Positions 1-8,970 of a DNA stretch of 64,000 bases are shown piece by piece (positions within the stretch are counted from its first letter, which is position 1; the number at the start of each line of letters is the position of its first letter). This DNA comes from JAJAZB01 sp964244295 (lineage in GTDB: Bacteria; Bacteroidota; Bacteroidia; Cytophagales; Spirosomataceae), in the NCBI GenBank assembly GCA_964244295.1, contig CAXTIG010000037.1, positions 10,012 through 74,011 of the forward strand. The letters are read 5' to 3'. The notes beneath the pieces were generated by a model. That model had not been told where the DNA came from. It saw nothing but the letters and a program-made list of their open reading frames with translations, and did not search any database. The position numbers and the translations under genes are program-made.

Positions 1-278
1 AGGGCGGGAGCCGCCTCAGGCCGGAAGCCGCTGCCCCGAAAGTGAGGAAAAAAGTGGTAGTGAATGTCGTGGTTGCCGAGTAGTAGCACTACCTTGCCGG
101 GGTAAGTTTGCCGGAAACGGATGATGGCGAGCAGGTTAGCATACTGATCCTGGTCGCTGAAATAGGGGTCTTTGCTGTCTACGTAATCGCCCAGGAAAAT
201 AAGTTTGTCGTAAGCGTGAGGGTCGATGTCCTGCCAGGTGGTCTTACCGTGCAGGTCGGGAATGGCAAGAAGGCGCAT
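1..278 (-). CDS. Metallophosphoesterase, C-terminus cut by window edge
   Basis: About 92 N-terminal residues are visible, beginning MRLLAIPDLHG at the ATG whose complement is 276-278. Calcineurin-like phosphoesterase signatures are present in order: D8 and H10 (DLHG), D31 (GDYVD) and N69-H70 (GNHD), which in this family bind the two catalytic metals. No signal peptide is seen, so it should be cytoplasmic, like the PrpE/ApaH-type serine/threonine or dinucleotide phosphatases. The rest lies outside the window, so substrate and full length cannot be judged. No exact TAnnTTTG box is seen upstream. The 237 bp between this start and the next gene (279-515) hold no recognisable gene. Confidence 0.8.
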   Translation of the reverse strand, partial: MRLLAIPDLHGKTTWQDIDPHAYDKLIFLGDYVDSKDPYFSDQDQYANLLAIIRFRQTYPGKVVLLLGNHDIHYHFFPHFRGSGFRPEAAPA

Positions 279-515
279 GAAAGGCAAGCTATAAGGGGAA
301 ATCAACGTTTGAGGTAACAGACCGTTGGCCGCCCAAAAGAATAAATTTTACGACTCGGAAAAACAAGACGTACGCACCACGCGGGCAGATTTAACCACGA
401 AGTTCGTTTAAAACCGCTGGGTTTGCCGTTTGTTCGGAGTGCTGCCTCCCGCCCGCCGTTACCTCTCAGACCGGCGCAGAAAACGGTGTTTAGCTACTTA
501 GAACCTTCATTTTTT

Positions 516-971
516 ATGTGTTTCCTGAGTTTTCTTCTTTTAGTGGGAGGATGGGGTGAAGTAACCACACCGACCACCGAACCCACCAAACCCTTGACCA
601 TCGTCATCACCGACTTCACCAACACGCAGGCCATCATCAAAATAGGGCTTTACGATTCTTCGACCGATTTCCCCCGCCCCCGCAACGGCAAAGGTTCCCG
701 GGGTTACGTCATCAAACCCAACGGCAAAACCACCGTTACGCTCACCATCACCGACGCGCCCTACGGCGAATACGCCGTGGCAATGTATCAGGACATCAAC
801 GGCAACGGCACTTTCGACCGGGGTGGGCTGATGGGAATGCCCCGCGAACCGTACTCGTTTTCCAACAACTTCCGCCCCATGAGCCACCTCCGGGGACCGC
901 GTTTCGCCGATTGCCGCTTTGTGTACTCGGCCACGCAACGCGAAGTACAAATTCGAATGCTGAATAACTGA
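516..971 (+). CDS. DUF2141 domain protein, probably exported
   Basis: 151 residues from the ATG at 516. The reading frame stays open back to 423, but the upstream residues look like translated spacer, whereas MCFLSFLLLVGG at 516 makes a hydrophobic export signal. The mature part matches the DUF2141 pattern: a beta-rich start (LTIVITDFTNTQAIIKIGLYD), then GEYAVAMYQDINGNGTFD, then a GMPREPYSFSNN stretch. DUF2141 proteins are small envelope proteins of unknown function, common in Bacteroidota and Proteobacteria. The DxNxNxxxD run resembles a calcium-binding loop, which is my inference. The gene is monocistronic and is followed by a foldback. Confidence 0.75.
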   Translation: MCFLSFLLLVGGWGEVTTPTTEPTKPLTIVITDFTNTQAIIKIGLYDSSTDFPRPRNGKGSRGYVIKPNGKTTVTLTITDAPYGEYAVAMYQDINGNGTFDRGGLMGMPREPYSFSNNFRPMSHLRGPRFADCRFVYSATQREVQIRMLNN

Positions 972-1000
972 AGCCCCCGAACCGAATCGTCGGACCGCCC

Positions 1001-1068
1001 CAACCCCTTGAAGGGGGGCTTTTCAGGGCTGAAATTTTCAGTAGGAAAAGCCCCCCTTCAAGGGGTTG
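1001..1068. repeat. Foldback, CCCCTTGAAGGGG family, copy A
   Basis: Perfect 24-bp inverted repeat, arms 1001-1024 and 1045-1068, with a 20-nt loop. The arms begin CAACCCCTTGAAGGGG. Related copies with CCCCTAAAGGGG cores lie at 29230-29315 and 42711-42812. The loop contains CTGAAATTT, which is also in the loop of the 42.7 kb copy. It lies between two rightward genes. Confidence 0.9.
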
Positions 1069-1138
1069 AGGTATTTTTTGGCGGGCGTGGTATGCGTTTT
1101 TTCTCCGAAAAAATCACACCGCATCAACCATCGAAGCC

Positions 1139-1810
1139 ATGAACAAATCAGCCCTTTTCCTGACCGCACTACTTGCAGGTTGGGGACTTACCAACTGCCG
1201 AGGTATCCAGACGCCCGTTTCGGCTGACAGCCAGGCGGCCAACCCCCGAACCGCGACGGCGACCCCGGAGCGCATCAGCAGCGGAACCATGTCGGGTTCG
1301 ACGGTGACCGATCAGCCCGCGCCGGTCGTCACGATTCCGTTGGGAAGCACCGATTCCAGCGCCAACCGACCCCGCCCCCCACGTGGCCCGGCTCTGGGTG
1401 AAATGCCCGGCGACACCGTGCCGCCCAACTCTAACCCCGAAGTGGTGCCGCCCGCACCGCCCGCCCGGAGCATCGACGACGACCGCCGCCTGAAAGCCGC
1501 CCAGCAACGCGCTCCCGAACAAGCCGCCCCCGTCCCGCCGCCCGCCATCCCGACCAACCCCACGGAGCGCGAACGCTACACCCGCGACCGCAGCAATCCT
1601 GCCGGGATGGAACAGCGCCGCGCCGCCCAGGACATGAACGCGGTGACCGAACTACCCGCCCCGGAAAGCCGGATTGAACGCCTTACCCGGCAACTCGACG
1701 CCGTGGACGCAGAACTGGAAACCACCCGCTCGGCCCGCCGCCGCGCCGCGCTAATGAAGCAGCGGCGGAGTTTGATGCTGGCGCTGGGGAAAGAAACGAC
1801 GCGGGAGTAA
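1139..1810 (+). CDS. Proline-rich lipoprotein with C-terminal coiled coil
   Basis: 223 residues. The start gives a lipoprotein signal peptide ending in the lipobox LTNC with lipidated Cys20. Residues about 25-165 are low-complexity, rich in Pro, Ala, Ser and Thr, with no recognisable fold. Residues about 175-218 (RIERLTRQLDAVDAELE onward) are heptad-like and charged, probably a coiled coil. No enzymatic motif is seen. It is likely a periplasm-facing structural or tether protein, but function is unknown. The composition is strongly GC-rich and C-rich, like its neighbours. Confidence 0.7.
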   Translation: MNKSALFLTALLAGWGLTNCRGIQTPVSADSQAANPRTATATPERISSGTMSGSTVTDQPAPVVTIPLGSTDSSANRPRPPRGPALGEMPGDTVPPNSNPEVVPPAPPARSIDDDRRLKAAQQRAPEQAAPVPPPAIPTNPTERERYTRDRSNPAGMEQRRAAQDMNAVTELPAPESRIERLTRQLDAVDAELETTRSARRRAALMKQRRSLMLALGKETTRE

Positions 1811-1824
1811 AAATTCATGATTTT

Positions 1825-1900
1825 CGTGGGGGCAGGGCTTGCCCCTGCCCTGAGCCGTCTCCACCGGACAGCCAGGGCAGGGGCAAGCCCTGCCCCTACG
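1825..1900. repeat. Foldback upstream of prmA
   Basis: Inverted repeat with 28-bp arms at 1825-1852 and 1873-1900, one mismatch, 20-nt loop. The arms contain GGGGCAGGGCTTGCCCCTG, which is itself nearly palindromic. No second copy of this sequence was noticed in the window. It lies 50 bp before the prmA start. Confidence 0.9.
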
Positions 1901-1949
1901 TTTTGCGACAAACCAACTTTCTTTGTAGAAAATCGCCCTAACCCACCGC

Positions 1950-2780
1950 ATGAATTACCTCGAATTACACCTGACCGTCGAACCTGATTTTGCCGAAATT
2001 CTGGTGGCCGAACTGGCCCAGGTTGGGTTTGAATCTTTCACCGACGAACCCGACGGCCTCAAGGCGTACATCCCCGAACCCGATTTTGACGAAGGCGCGC
2101 TGGAAGAACTACTTTCCCGTTACCGGAAACTCACCCCGCTGACCTACCAGACCCAGCGCATCGAAGCCCGCAACTGGAACGCCGAATGGGAACAGGCCTA
2201 CGAACCCATCGACGTGCTGGGCCGTTGCCTGGTGCGGGCCTCATTTCATCCGCCCGCCGGGCAAGACTTTGAGGTCGAAATCGTTATCAATCCGAAGATG
2301 TCGTTCGGCACGGGGCACCACGAAACCACCGCGCTGATGCTCGAATACCAACTCGGCACCGACCACACGGGCAAGCGGGTACTCGACGTGGGCAGCGGTA
2401 CGGGCATCCTGGCGATTATGGCCGCCAAACGCGGAGCCAGCCAGGTGCGGGCCTTCGACATCGAAGACTGGGCAACCGAAAACGCGCTCGAAAATGTAGT
2501 CCTCAACGGCGTTGCCGACCGCGTGACGGTGCGCCAGGGCACGCTCCAAACCGAGCCGCCCGCCGAATTCGGTCTGATTTTGGCTAACATCAACCGCAAC
2601 ATTCTCCTGGCCGACCTTGCGGGCTACGCCGGATTTTTAGCCCCTGGCGGTACGCTGCTGGTCAGTGGATTTTATGAAAGTGATTTACCCGACATCACCC
2701 GCGCCGCCGAAGCCGCCGGCCTGACACCCGGCCCGGTAAAAACCCGAAATGGCTGGGTGGCGGCGGGGTTTGGGAAGTAA
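1950..2780 (+). CDS. prmA: Ribosomal protein L11 methyltransferase
   Basis: 276 residues, the usual length for Bacteroidota PrmA. The enzyme transfers methyl groups from S-adenosylmethionine to ribosomal protein L11 in the cytoplasm. Residues about 90-110 carry the LVRASFHPP segment. Next comes KMSFGTGHHETTALML, the family signature, then the SAM-binding motif VLDVGSGTGILAI. Later ILANINRN matches the catalytic-loop region of the family (NxxN). The N-terminal substrate-recognition domain (residues 1-75) is acidic, as usual. A 12-bp hairpin follows the stop. Confidence 0.93.
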   Translation: MNYLELHLTVEPDFAEILVAELAQVGFESFTDEPDGLKAYIPEPDFDEGALEELLSRYRKLTPLTYQTQRIEARNWNAEWEQAYEPIDVLGRCLVRASFHPPAGQDFEVEIVINPKMSFGTGHHETTALMLEYQLGTDHTGKRVLDVGSGTGILAIMAAKRGASQVRAFDIEDWATENALENVVLNGVADRVTVRQGTLQTEPPAEFGLILANINRNILLADLAGYAGFLAPGGTLLVSGFYESDLPDITRAAEAAGLTPGPVKTRNGWVAAGFGK

Positions 2781-2783
2781 AAA

Positions 2784-2811
2784 ATTCCCCTCCTTTAGCA
2801 AGGAGGGGAAT
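2784..2811. terminator. Hairpin after prmA
   Basis: Perfect 12-bp stem ATTCCCCTCCTT / AAGGAGGGGAAT with a 4-nt loop, 3 bp after the prmA stop. There is no T-run on the plus strand, so it is either an inefficient terminator or an RNA-stabilising hairpin. Confidence 0.6.
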
Positions 2812-2844
2812 CTTCGTCGTCATCGTTGAAAAAGAAACCGTTCG

Positions 2845-5800
2845 ATGCCCCTTCGCCTCACCCTATCCTTCCTCCTGCTCCTCACCGCCCCCTTCGTGCT
2901 GGCCCAAACCCCGCGCCTGAGCGAAAAGCCGGAGCAATTCATCACCGACGTGCAAACGGCGCTCGGCAACGCCCGCGTGGGCACCGACTTCGCCGCCGCC
3001 TGGAACGGGGGCAAATTCAGCCCCGCCCAGCAAACGGCGCTCATCGCGCTGAGCCGCACGATGGCGGGCAAGGGCTACCGCGCCCAGCCGCACCTCGCGC
3101 TGCTGTTCGACGCCGTCAACCGGGCCAGCGAGCAGGTTCAGCCGCTCGATAGCCTGCTTGCCACCAGCCAGAAATTCCTCGCTTCGACCGACACCAAAAC
3201 CGGGCAGCGCTACCTCGAAACCCTGCGGAATCTGTTTGGCAACCGCCTGCTCTACACCTCCAACACCAACCGGGTGTACGCCACCGGCGGCACGCTCGGC
3301 TTCCGCTTCAGCGCGGAGCCGGTTTCGCCCTACGTGCCCGCTGCCGACACCGCCCAGGCCCAGGCCAGTCAGCAAGCGGCCAACGCCATCGACGACGACG
3401 GCTGGGGGGTTGACGAAAAAGCGGCGAAGGCCGACGAGGGCTGGGGAGATTCACCCCTGGGCACCGTCACCAACGCCGCCGGATGGGAAGAACCCGCCCC
3501 CACGCTGGCTGCCGGAGCCTTGCTCGACTTGAAAAACGTCACGTTGGCGCTGGTCACGGCCAGCGATTCGCTCGTGGTGAGCGGGGTCACGGCCACGGTG
3601 GGATTTAAGGAAAGTTTGCTGCTCGGCAACGCCGGGCAAGTGACCTGGCCCGCCGCCGTTTCTGCCGATAGCCTGCTGCCCGTCACGGAAGCCAGCGTGG
3701 CCCTGGCCCGCTACCGGGTCGATTTGAAAAATCCGCGCTTGCTCGCCTCCGAGTCCACCCTCACGGCCCCCGCCTTGCTGGCCGCGCCGGTGAAGGGGGC
3801 CTATGAATTTTTGAGCAAAAAACGCCCGCCCCGTGCGCCCTGGAGCTACCCGCGTTTCCTTTCCGCAGGGGCCGACGCGAAGTTCAAAACCCTCGGTACT
3901 GACCTCGACTACCGGGGCGGCGTGGCCCTCATCGGCCCAAAGGTGTACGCCGTGGCGGCGGGGGCACAACCGGCGGTTTTTTCGGTGAAAAAAGACGGCA
4001 AACCCGCCTTCCGCACCAGCGGACGGCGCTTTGAACTCGGCGATTCGCTGCTGCGCTCGGAGCAAGCCAGCCTGACGGCCTACCTCAGTACCGGCGACAC
4101 GCTCACGCACCCAGCCCTAAAACTGCGCTACGACCGCGCCCGGAAGGAACTCCACGGCAACCGCGTCAACAAAGGCGGCTTCCGCGCTGCGCCGTTCACC
4201 GACCCCTACCATGCCGTGACCATCAACGCCGATGCCTTCAACTGGCCGCTCAACGGCCAGCGGATGGATTTTTACACCGTCAGCGCCCGCAACGAAGTCC
4301 CGGTTCGCATCGAATCGTTCGATTTTTTCAACCGAACCCGCTACACCAACCTCAGTGGCAGCTACGGCTTCCACCCGCTCACGGCGCTGGCGGCGTATTT
4401 TCGGCAAAAAGGCGGCAAGCAGGAAGTCGTCGTGAGCGATTTGGGGCCATTTTTCAAACGCCCCGACGCCAACATTCGTGAGGCGATGATGGAGATGGTT
4501 CAGCAGGGCTACCTGACTTACGAGCCCGCCCTCGACCTGCTGCGGTTCAGCAAAAAAGGACGGCACTACGTGCAGAGTTTTGCCGGGAAAGAAGACTACG
4601 ACACCTTCATCATTCTCTCTACCTTCTCTAATTCGATGAAGGACAGCCTGTCCAACGTGACGCTCAATTTGCCCGACAACCAACTCATCATTCGCGGGGC
4701 GGAGCGCTTTCAGGTCAGTGATTCGCTGAAAATCTTCATCGCGCCTTCGGACAAGCAGGTGAAAATGGGCAAGAACCGCAACTTCACCTTCGATGGGGAA
4801 ATGAAACTCGATAACTACCGCTTCGCCGGGAAAAACCTGAGTTTCAACTACGACGAGTTTTTCGTGAAACTTGACAAAGTCGATTCGGTCACGTTCGTCA
4901 GCCAGAAAGACAAGGGCAAGGCCGGTGCCCAGGAAATCGGCGGGGATTTGCAGTACGGCTCCGGTGGGGGCACGGTGTTTCTCGGCAAAAAAGGCAACAA
5001 ATCGGGCAAGGCCCCCAACATTCCGCGCCTGGTGGTGCCGGGCGGGGCCAAAATTTACTTCGACCAGCCCGACCGTGCCGCCGGGGTGTACCACCGGAAA
5101 ATTTACTTCCAGATTCCCAACCTCGACTACGACAGCCTCACCTCGCGGGACATCCGCTTGGAGGGAATGTTTTACTCCGACGGAATTTTGCCGCCCTTCA
5201 AGGCCTCGCTCGTGACCATGCCCGACAATTCGCTGGGCTTCAATTACAAAAACACCACCATTTCGCTCTTCGGCGGCGCGGCTTCGGTGAAGCTGACCGG
5301 CCCGCTGAAAATGGACAAGCAGGGCCTCCACGCGGCGGGTGAACTACTGCTCAACGGAGCCACGCTGCCCTCGAAAAACATCCGCTTTTACCCCGATTCC
5401 GTCGTGGCGAGCGGCGCGGGCGGGAGCATCGCGGCGGGTGGCAAGGCCAACCTCCCGGCGGTGACGCTCAAAAAATACGACCTGGCCTGGAAACCCAAAC
5501 ACGACAGCCTGCTCCTGGCCGACCAGGGCGACGGCTTCGATTTTTACAACGCCTCGACCAAACTCAACGGCAACCTCGTGCTCCGCTCGACGGGCCTGTT
5601 CGGCGAGGGCCTCGTGAAACGCAAGGATTCGCAGACCACCTCCGGTAAATTTCTGTTCAACAAAGACGCTTTCAGCGCCGAAGAAGCCGAGGTGCGCATC
5701 GGGGCCAACGTGGCCAGCGGTGGCGCGCCCGTGCTGCTGGGCACCGGTATGAACGTGAATTTCAACGCCCTCAACGGCAACGCGGTGCTGGTGAAACCCA

Positions 5801-7929
5801 AGCGGGACGGCTTCGAACAGGATTCGTCGGGCCTCGAATTTCCCTACGCCGCCTACCGCACCACCATCACCCGCGCCGAGTACAACGGAGCTGCCAAGCT
5901 GATTTCGATGAAGGGCGACGTGAAAACCTCGGCCTTTATTTCCACCGCCCCCGACCAGGAAGGGCTGCGTTTCAACGCTTCCGAAGGCAGTTACGACGTG
6001 GAAAAAATGACCCTGACCGTGCGGGGCGTGCCCTTCATCAAGTCGGCGGATGCGCGGATTACGCCGGCCAAAGGCCAGTTGGTCATCAAACAGGACGCCG
6101 CCCTGCAACCGCTCGTCAATGCCCGACTCACGCTCGACACGCTCAACGGCTACCACACGCTCGCCAACGGCAGCATCCGGATTTTGTCGCGGAGTAAATT
6201 TGAAGGCGACGCCACGTATTTGCTGGTAAAAAACCCCGGCGACACGGTGCGGCTGAAAATGAACGCCTTTGAAATGCAGGGCGGTGGTCCCGAACTGATC
6301 GCCAGCACCGGGCGCGGCAAGCGGGAGCGCAACGCGGTCACCCCGGCGGGGGGCCTCGGCGTGATGACCACCGCTTCCGCCAGCGTGAACGAGACCGATA
6401 AATTTTTCCTGACGCCCCGAATCCAGTACCGGGGCGAGGTGACGATGCGTTCGCCGGAGAAAAAACTGGGCTTCAACGGGGCGCTGCGGCTTAATCTGAA
6501 AAGCCGCCCCAACGAAACCGCCTGGATTGATTTCAACAACGCCGCCTCCGACGACGTGAACATCCGCGTGGACGACAAACTGCGCGGCGACGGCCTGCCG
6601 CTCTACGCCGGGCTGCACTTCCGCAGTGCGTCGAGCGGGCTGTACACGACCTTCGTTTCACCGAAAGAAAATCCGTCTGACCCCGACATCCTGCTCGCCA
6701 CCGGCCCGCTCGTGGACGGGGGTAAAACCAACACGCTGACCGTCGAACCCGATGCCAAAACCGAAGGCAAAACCCTGGAAGGCAACCGCTTCGTGCTCGA
6801 CGACGCCCGGAAAGTGGTGAACCTGGAAGGGAAGTTTAACCTCGTGCAACCCGCCGCCTACGCGCAGGCCGGGGGGCTGGCCCGGCTTCACCCCGACAGC
6901 GGCAAGTACCAGTTCAACCTGCTCCTGGCCCTCGATTTCCCGCTGCCCGCGCCCGTGCTGACGGCGATGGGCGACAAACTCGTGCAGACGAACCTCGACG
7001 AAAAAAACAACGACCCCGCCGAACCCGACAACGACCGGCTGCTGCTGAAACTCGCTCACGTGGCCGGGGGCAAAGCCGCCGATGCCTACCGCGACAAGGC
7101 GGCGGGCGGCTACCTGCCCCTGCCCACGACGGTGGCGTCGCTGAACAAATCGCTGGTGCTGTCGGCGGTGAGTTTGCGTTGGTCGGAGGAGCAGTCGGCG
7201 TTTTACAGCGTGGGCAAACTGGGCGTCTCGAACGTGGGCGGGGTGGACATCAACGCCAGCCTCGACGGACACCTGGAAATCCGCAAAAATCCCGGCGCGG
7301 GCGACGACGTGTTCGTGTACCTCGAAGCCTCGCCGGAGGTGTGGTACTACTGGGGTTTCCGGCAAAATCAACTCGGCCTGGTGTCGTCCGACGGCGATTT
7401 TAACAACGCCCTGACCGCCCAGACGAAGACCAAAACGAAAGGAGATTTCAGCTTTTCGCCGGTCGGCGAAGACGAAAAAGTGCTGTTCGTGGAGCGCTTT
7501 GAGCAAACCTATGTTCCGCGCAGCAAGACCAAATCCGCGCCCCGCCCGGCCAAACCGGCGGCACCCGTTGCCAAAACCGAAGAACCGGCGAAGGTGGAAA
7601 CGACCCCGACCGAAGTCGCCGCCGAGGTGCCCGCCGTGAAAACCCCGGCCCCGGCTCCGAAGGGAACTGCGAAAAAAGGCGCGACGAAAAAAGCGCCCGT
7701 CGCGGTGCCGACGCCGAAGAAAATAGTGATAGCGGATTCGTTGGCGAAAAGTAGAGTCGTACTAATGGATTCGTTAGCGAAGACAGAAATGCGGTCGGAT
7801 TCGACGGCGAAAAAAGGGATGGTTTCCGACTCGACCTCGAAGACCGGGGTGGCGAAAAAAGCCACTGATGAAGCCGAGCCGGAACTGGCTCCGGTGAAGA
7901 AAGTGGAGAAGAAGAAGACGGGTTTTTAA
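2845..7929 (+). CDS. Very large exported protein of unknown function
   Basis: 1694 residues. Residues 1-20 form a signal peptide (RLTLSFLLLLTAPFVLAQ), so the protein is exported. Residues about 185-210 contain two GWG motifs in an acidic stretch (DDDGWGVDEK, DEGWGD). Most of the body is beta-rich with recurrent short patterns of the type LRLDG/ADSLL and repeated Gly-Gly turns. No catalytic motif was identified. Residues about 1565-1694 are a Lys/Ala/Pro-rich tail with four degenerate repeats of about 11 residues (ADSLAKS, MDSLAKT, SDSTAKK, SDSTSKT). The size and beta-rich character recall AsmA/TamB-like bridge proteins, but I cannot show that homology. No partner gene is adjacent: prmA is upstream and a foldback follows. 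Confidence 0.8.
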   Translation: MPLRLTLSFLLLLTAPFVLAQTPRLSEKPEQFITDVQTALGNARVGTDFAAAWNGGKFSPAQQTALIALSRTMAGKGYRAQPHLALLFDAVNRASEQVQPLDSLLATSQKFLASTDTKTGQRYLETLRNLFGNRLLYTSNTNRVYATGGTLGFRFSAEPVSPYVPAADTAQAQASQQAANAIDDDGWGVDEKAAKADEGWGDSPLGTVTNAAGWEEPAPTLAAGALLDLKNVTLALVTASDSLVVSGVTATVGFKESLLLGNAGQVTWPAAVSADSLLPVTEASVALARYRVDLKNPRLLASESTLTAPALLAAPVKGAYEFLSKKRPPRAPWSYPRFLSAGADAKFKTLGTDLDYRGGVALIGPKVYAVAAGAQPAVFSVKKDGKPAFRTSGRRFELGDSLLRSEQASLTAYLSTGDTLTHPALKLRYDRARKELHGNRVNKGGFRAAPFTDPYHAVTINADAFNWPLNGQRMDFYTVSARNEVPVRIESFDFFNRTRYTNLSGSYGFHPLTALAAYFRQKGGKQEVVVSDLGPFFKRPDANIREAMMEMVQQGYLTYEPALDLLRFSKKGRHYVQSFAGKEDYDTFIILSTFSNSMKDSLSNVTLNLPDNQLIIRGAERFQVSDSLKIFIAPSDKQVKMGKNRNFTFDGEMKLDNYRFAGKNLSFNYDEFFVKLDKVDSVTFVSQKDKGKAGAQEIGGDLQYGSGGGTVFLGKKGNKSGKAPNIPRLVVPGGAKIYFDQPDRAAGVYHRKIYFQIPNLDYDSLTSRDIRLEGMFYSDGILPPFKASLVTMPDNSLGFNYKNTTISLFGGAASVKLTGPLKMDKQGLHAAGELLLNGATLPSKNIRFYPDSVVASGAGGSIAAGGKANLPAVTLKKYDLAWKPKHDSLLLADQGDGFDFYNASTKLNGNLVLRSTGLFGEGLVKRKDSQTTSGKFLFNKDAFSAEEAEVRIGANVASGGAPVLLGTGMNVNFNALNGNAVLVKPKRDGFEQDSSGLEFPYAAYRTTITRAEYNGAAKLISMKGDVKTSAFISTAPDQEGLRFNASEGSYDVEKMTLTVRGVPFIKSADARITPAKGQLVIKQDAALQPLVNARLTLDTLNGYHTLANGSIRILSRSKFEGDATYLLVKNPGDTVRLKMNAFEMQGGGPELIASTGRGKRERNAVTPAGGLGVMTTASASVNETDKFFLTPRIQYRGEVTMRSPEKKLGFNGALRLNLKSRPNETAWIDFNNAASDDVNIRVDDKLRGDGLPLYAGLHFRSASSGLYTTFVSPKENPSDPDILLATGPLVDGGKTNTLTVEPDAKTEGKTLEGNRFVLDDARKVVNLEGKFNLVQPAAYAQAGGLARLHPDSGKYQFNLLLALDFPLPAPVLTAMGDKLVQTNLDEKNNDPAEPDNDRLLLKLAHVAGGKAADAYRDKAAGGYLPLPTTVASLNKSLVLSAVSLRWSEEQSAFYSVGKLGVSNVGGVDINASLDGHLEIRKNPGAGDDVFVYLEASPEVWYYWGFRQNQLGLVSSDGDFNNALTAQTKTKTKGDFSFSPVGEDEKVLFVERFEQTYVPRSKTKSAPRPAKPAAPVAKTEEPAKVETTPTEVAAEVPAVKTPAPAPKGTAKKGATKKAPVAVPTPKKIVIADSLAKSRVVLMDSLAKTEMRSDSTAKKGMVSDSTSKTGVAKKATDEAEPELAPVKKVEKKKTGF

Positions 7930-7940
7930 AACGCTCCTAA

Positions 7941-8188
7941 GCGCGTCATTGCGAGCGGAGGGTGAAAAGACAAGCGGAGCGAGGCTTTTCACCCGGAGCG
8001 AAGCGGTCCGCCGCTGCGGCAATCCCCTCCCGGAGACCAAACGATCCGTCGCACGGTAGTCCTCCCGAAAGCTTTCGGGACTATCGAGAGGCAAGTAGTT
8101 CAGTTTTAGCGCTCTGGTCTCCGGGAGGGGATTGCTTCCGCTCCGGCGTACCGGTCAGTCGCTTCGCTCCTTTCTCGCAATGACGCGC
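7941..8188. repeat. Compound foldback, GTCATTGCGAGCGG family, copy 1
   Basis: Nested inverted repeats. The outer arms (15 bp, perfect) are 7941-7955 and 8174-8188 with core CGCGTCATTGCGAG. The inner arms (21 bp, perfect) are 8019-8039 and 8115-8135 with core CCCCTCCCGGAGACC. A further short palindrome CCCGAAAGCTTTCGGG lies at the centre. It shares its outer core and the AATCCCCTCC motif with 36152-36348. It fills the gap between two convergent genes. Confidence 0.88.
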
Positions 8189-8204
8189 AGGGGAAAATAT
8201 CGAA

Positions 8205-8720
8205 TCACCCCACCACCACCGCTGACGCTTCCAGCAAATTCCGGGTCGTGTGGTCACCCAAAATCGAGGCGTCGGTGGGGGCGTGGGCGATGCGGATGGT
8301 GCGCACGCCCGCTTTTCGCCCCGCCAGCACGTCACGCTCGCGGTCGCCAATCATCCAGGAACGGTCGCGGTCGATGCGGTGCTTGGCGATGGCCTTTTCG
8401 AGCATCAGCGAATCGGGTTTGCGGAGCAGCGAGGCCGTGGTGTATTCGGGGTGGTGGGGGCAGAAGTACAGGTCGTCGAGCAGGTGCCCGCATTGTTCCT
8501 GAAAATAATCGTAGCATTTCCAGACATCCTCGCGGGAATACAGCCCCTTGGCGATGCCCGCCTGGTTGGTTACCACGATGAGCAGGTAGCCTGCTGCTTT
8601 CAGGCGTCGGAGCGCCTCGACGGTGCCGTCGGGAATGAGGAGGTCGTCGGGGCGGAAGATGTAGCCGTCGGTGTCCTGGTTCAACACGCCGTCCCGGTCA
8701 AGGAACACGCACTTCTTCAT
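8205..8720 (-). CDS. HAD-IIIA phosphatase, GmhB-like
   Basis: 171 residues. HAD motif I FLDRDGVLN places the nucleophile at D8 and the acid/base at D10. Motif II is VVTNQAG. Motif IV MIGDRERD has D126 and D130. This is the D-glycero-beta-D-manno-heptose-1,7-bisphosphate 7-phosphatase / histidinol-phosphatase branch, which supplies heptose for lipopolysaccharide. Odd point: the zinc loop keeps C87 and H89 (CPHHP), but the CxC half seen in E. coli GmhB is replaced by TTASLLRKP, so two of the four zinc ligands appear missing. The substrate may differ. It is a single gene with no heptose-pathway neighbour. Confidence 0.82.
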   Translation of the reverse strand: MKKCVFLDRDGVLNQDTDGYIFRPDDLLIPDGTVEALRRLKAAGYLLIVVTNQAGIAKGLYSREDVWKCYDYFQEQCGHLLDDLYFCPHHPEYTTASLLRKPDSLMLEKAIAKHRIDRDRSWMIGDRERDVLAGRKAGVRTIRIAHAPTDASILGDHTTRNLLEASAVVVG

Positions 8721-8732
8721 AAGCGGGTTTGT

Positions 8733-8823
8733 GGGTAACTGGTAATTGGGGAATTGGTAATTGGGTAAATCGGTAATTGGTTATTCCGAACCAGTTACCG
8801 ATTTACCCAATTACCAGTTACCC
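8733..8823. repeat. AT-rich foldback upstream of the GmhB-like gene
   Basis: The core arms are 24 bp with one mismatch (GTAATTGGGTAAATCGG at 8757-8780 against 8791-8814). The outer part, GGGTAACTGG / CCAGTTACCC, is displaced by a duplicated GGTAATTGGGGAATT segment on the left side. It sits just upstream of the GmhB-like start, so it would lie in that gene's promoter or leader. Confidence 0.8.
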
Positions 8824-8920
8824 TATAAATAGAATTATCGGCGAAGGATTTTGTACAAATAAAATAACAAACCGCCGGTTTTTTGCCAGTGAGCTGGGTT
8901 AAGTTTTTGTAAAATCTAAA

Positions 8921-8955
8921 AAAAAGCGCCTCAGGAGTCTCCTGAGGCGCTTTTT
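8921..8955 (-). terminator. Rho-independent terminator for the 8971-9423 gene
   Basis: Perfect 17-bp inverted repeat around a single central base. Its core is GCGCCTCAGGAG, bounded by A5 on one side and T5 on the other. It begins 15 bp after the stop of the leftward gene and ends that transcript. The A/T runs on both sides mean it could also work in the other direction. Confidence 0.85.
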
Positions 8956-8970
8956 CGAGCAACGAAAAAA

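Noticed and set aside
7941..8188. Phage or integron attachment site
   Set aside because: No integrase is near, and the same structure recurs at 36.2 kb as a dispersed repeat.
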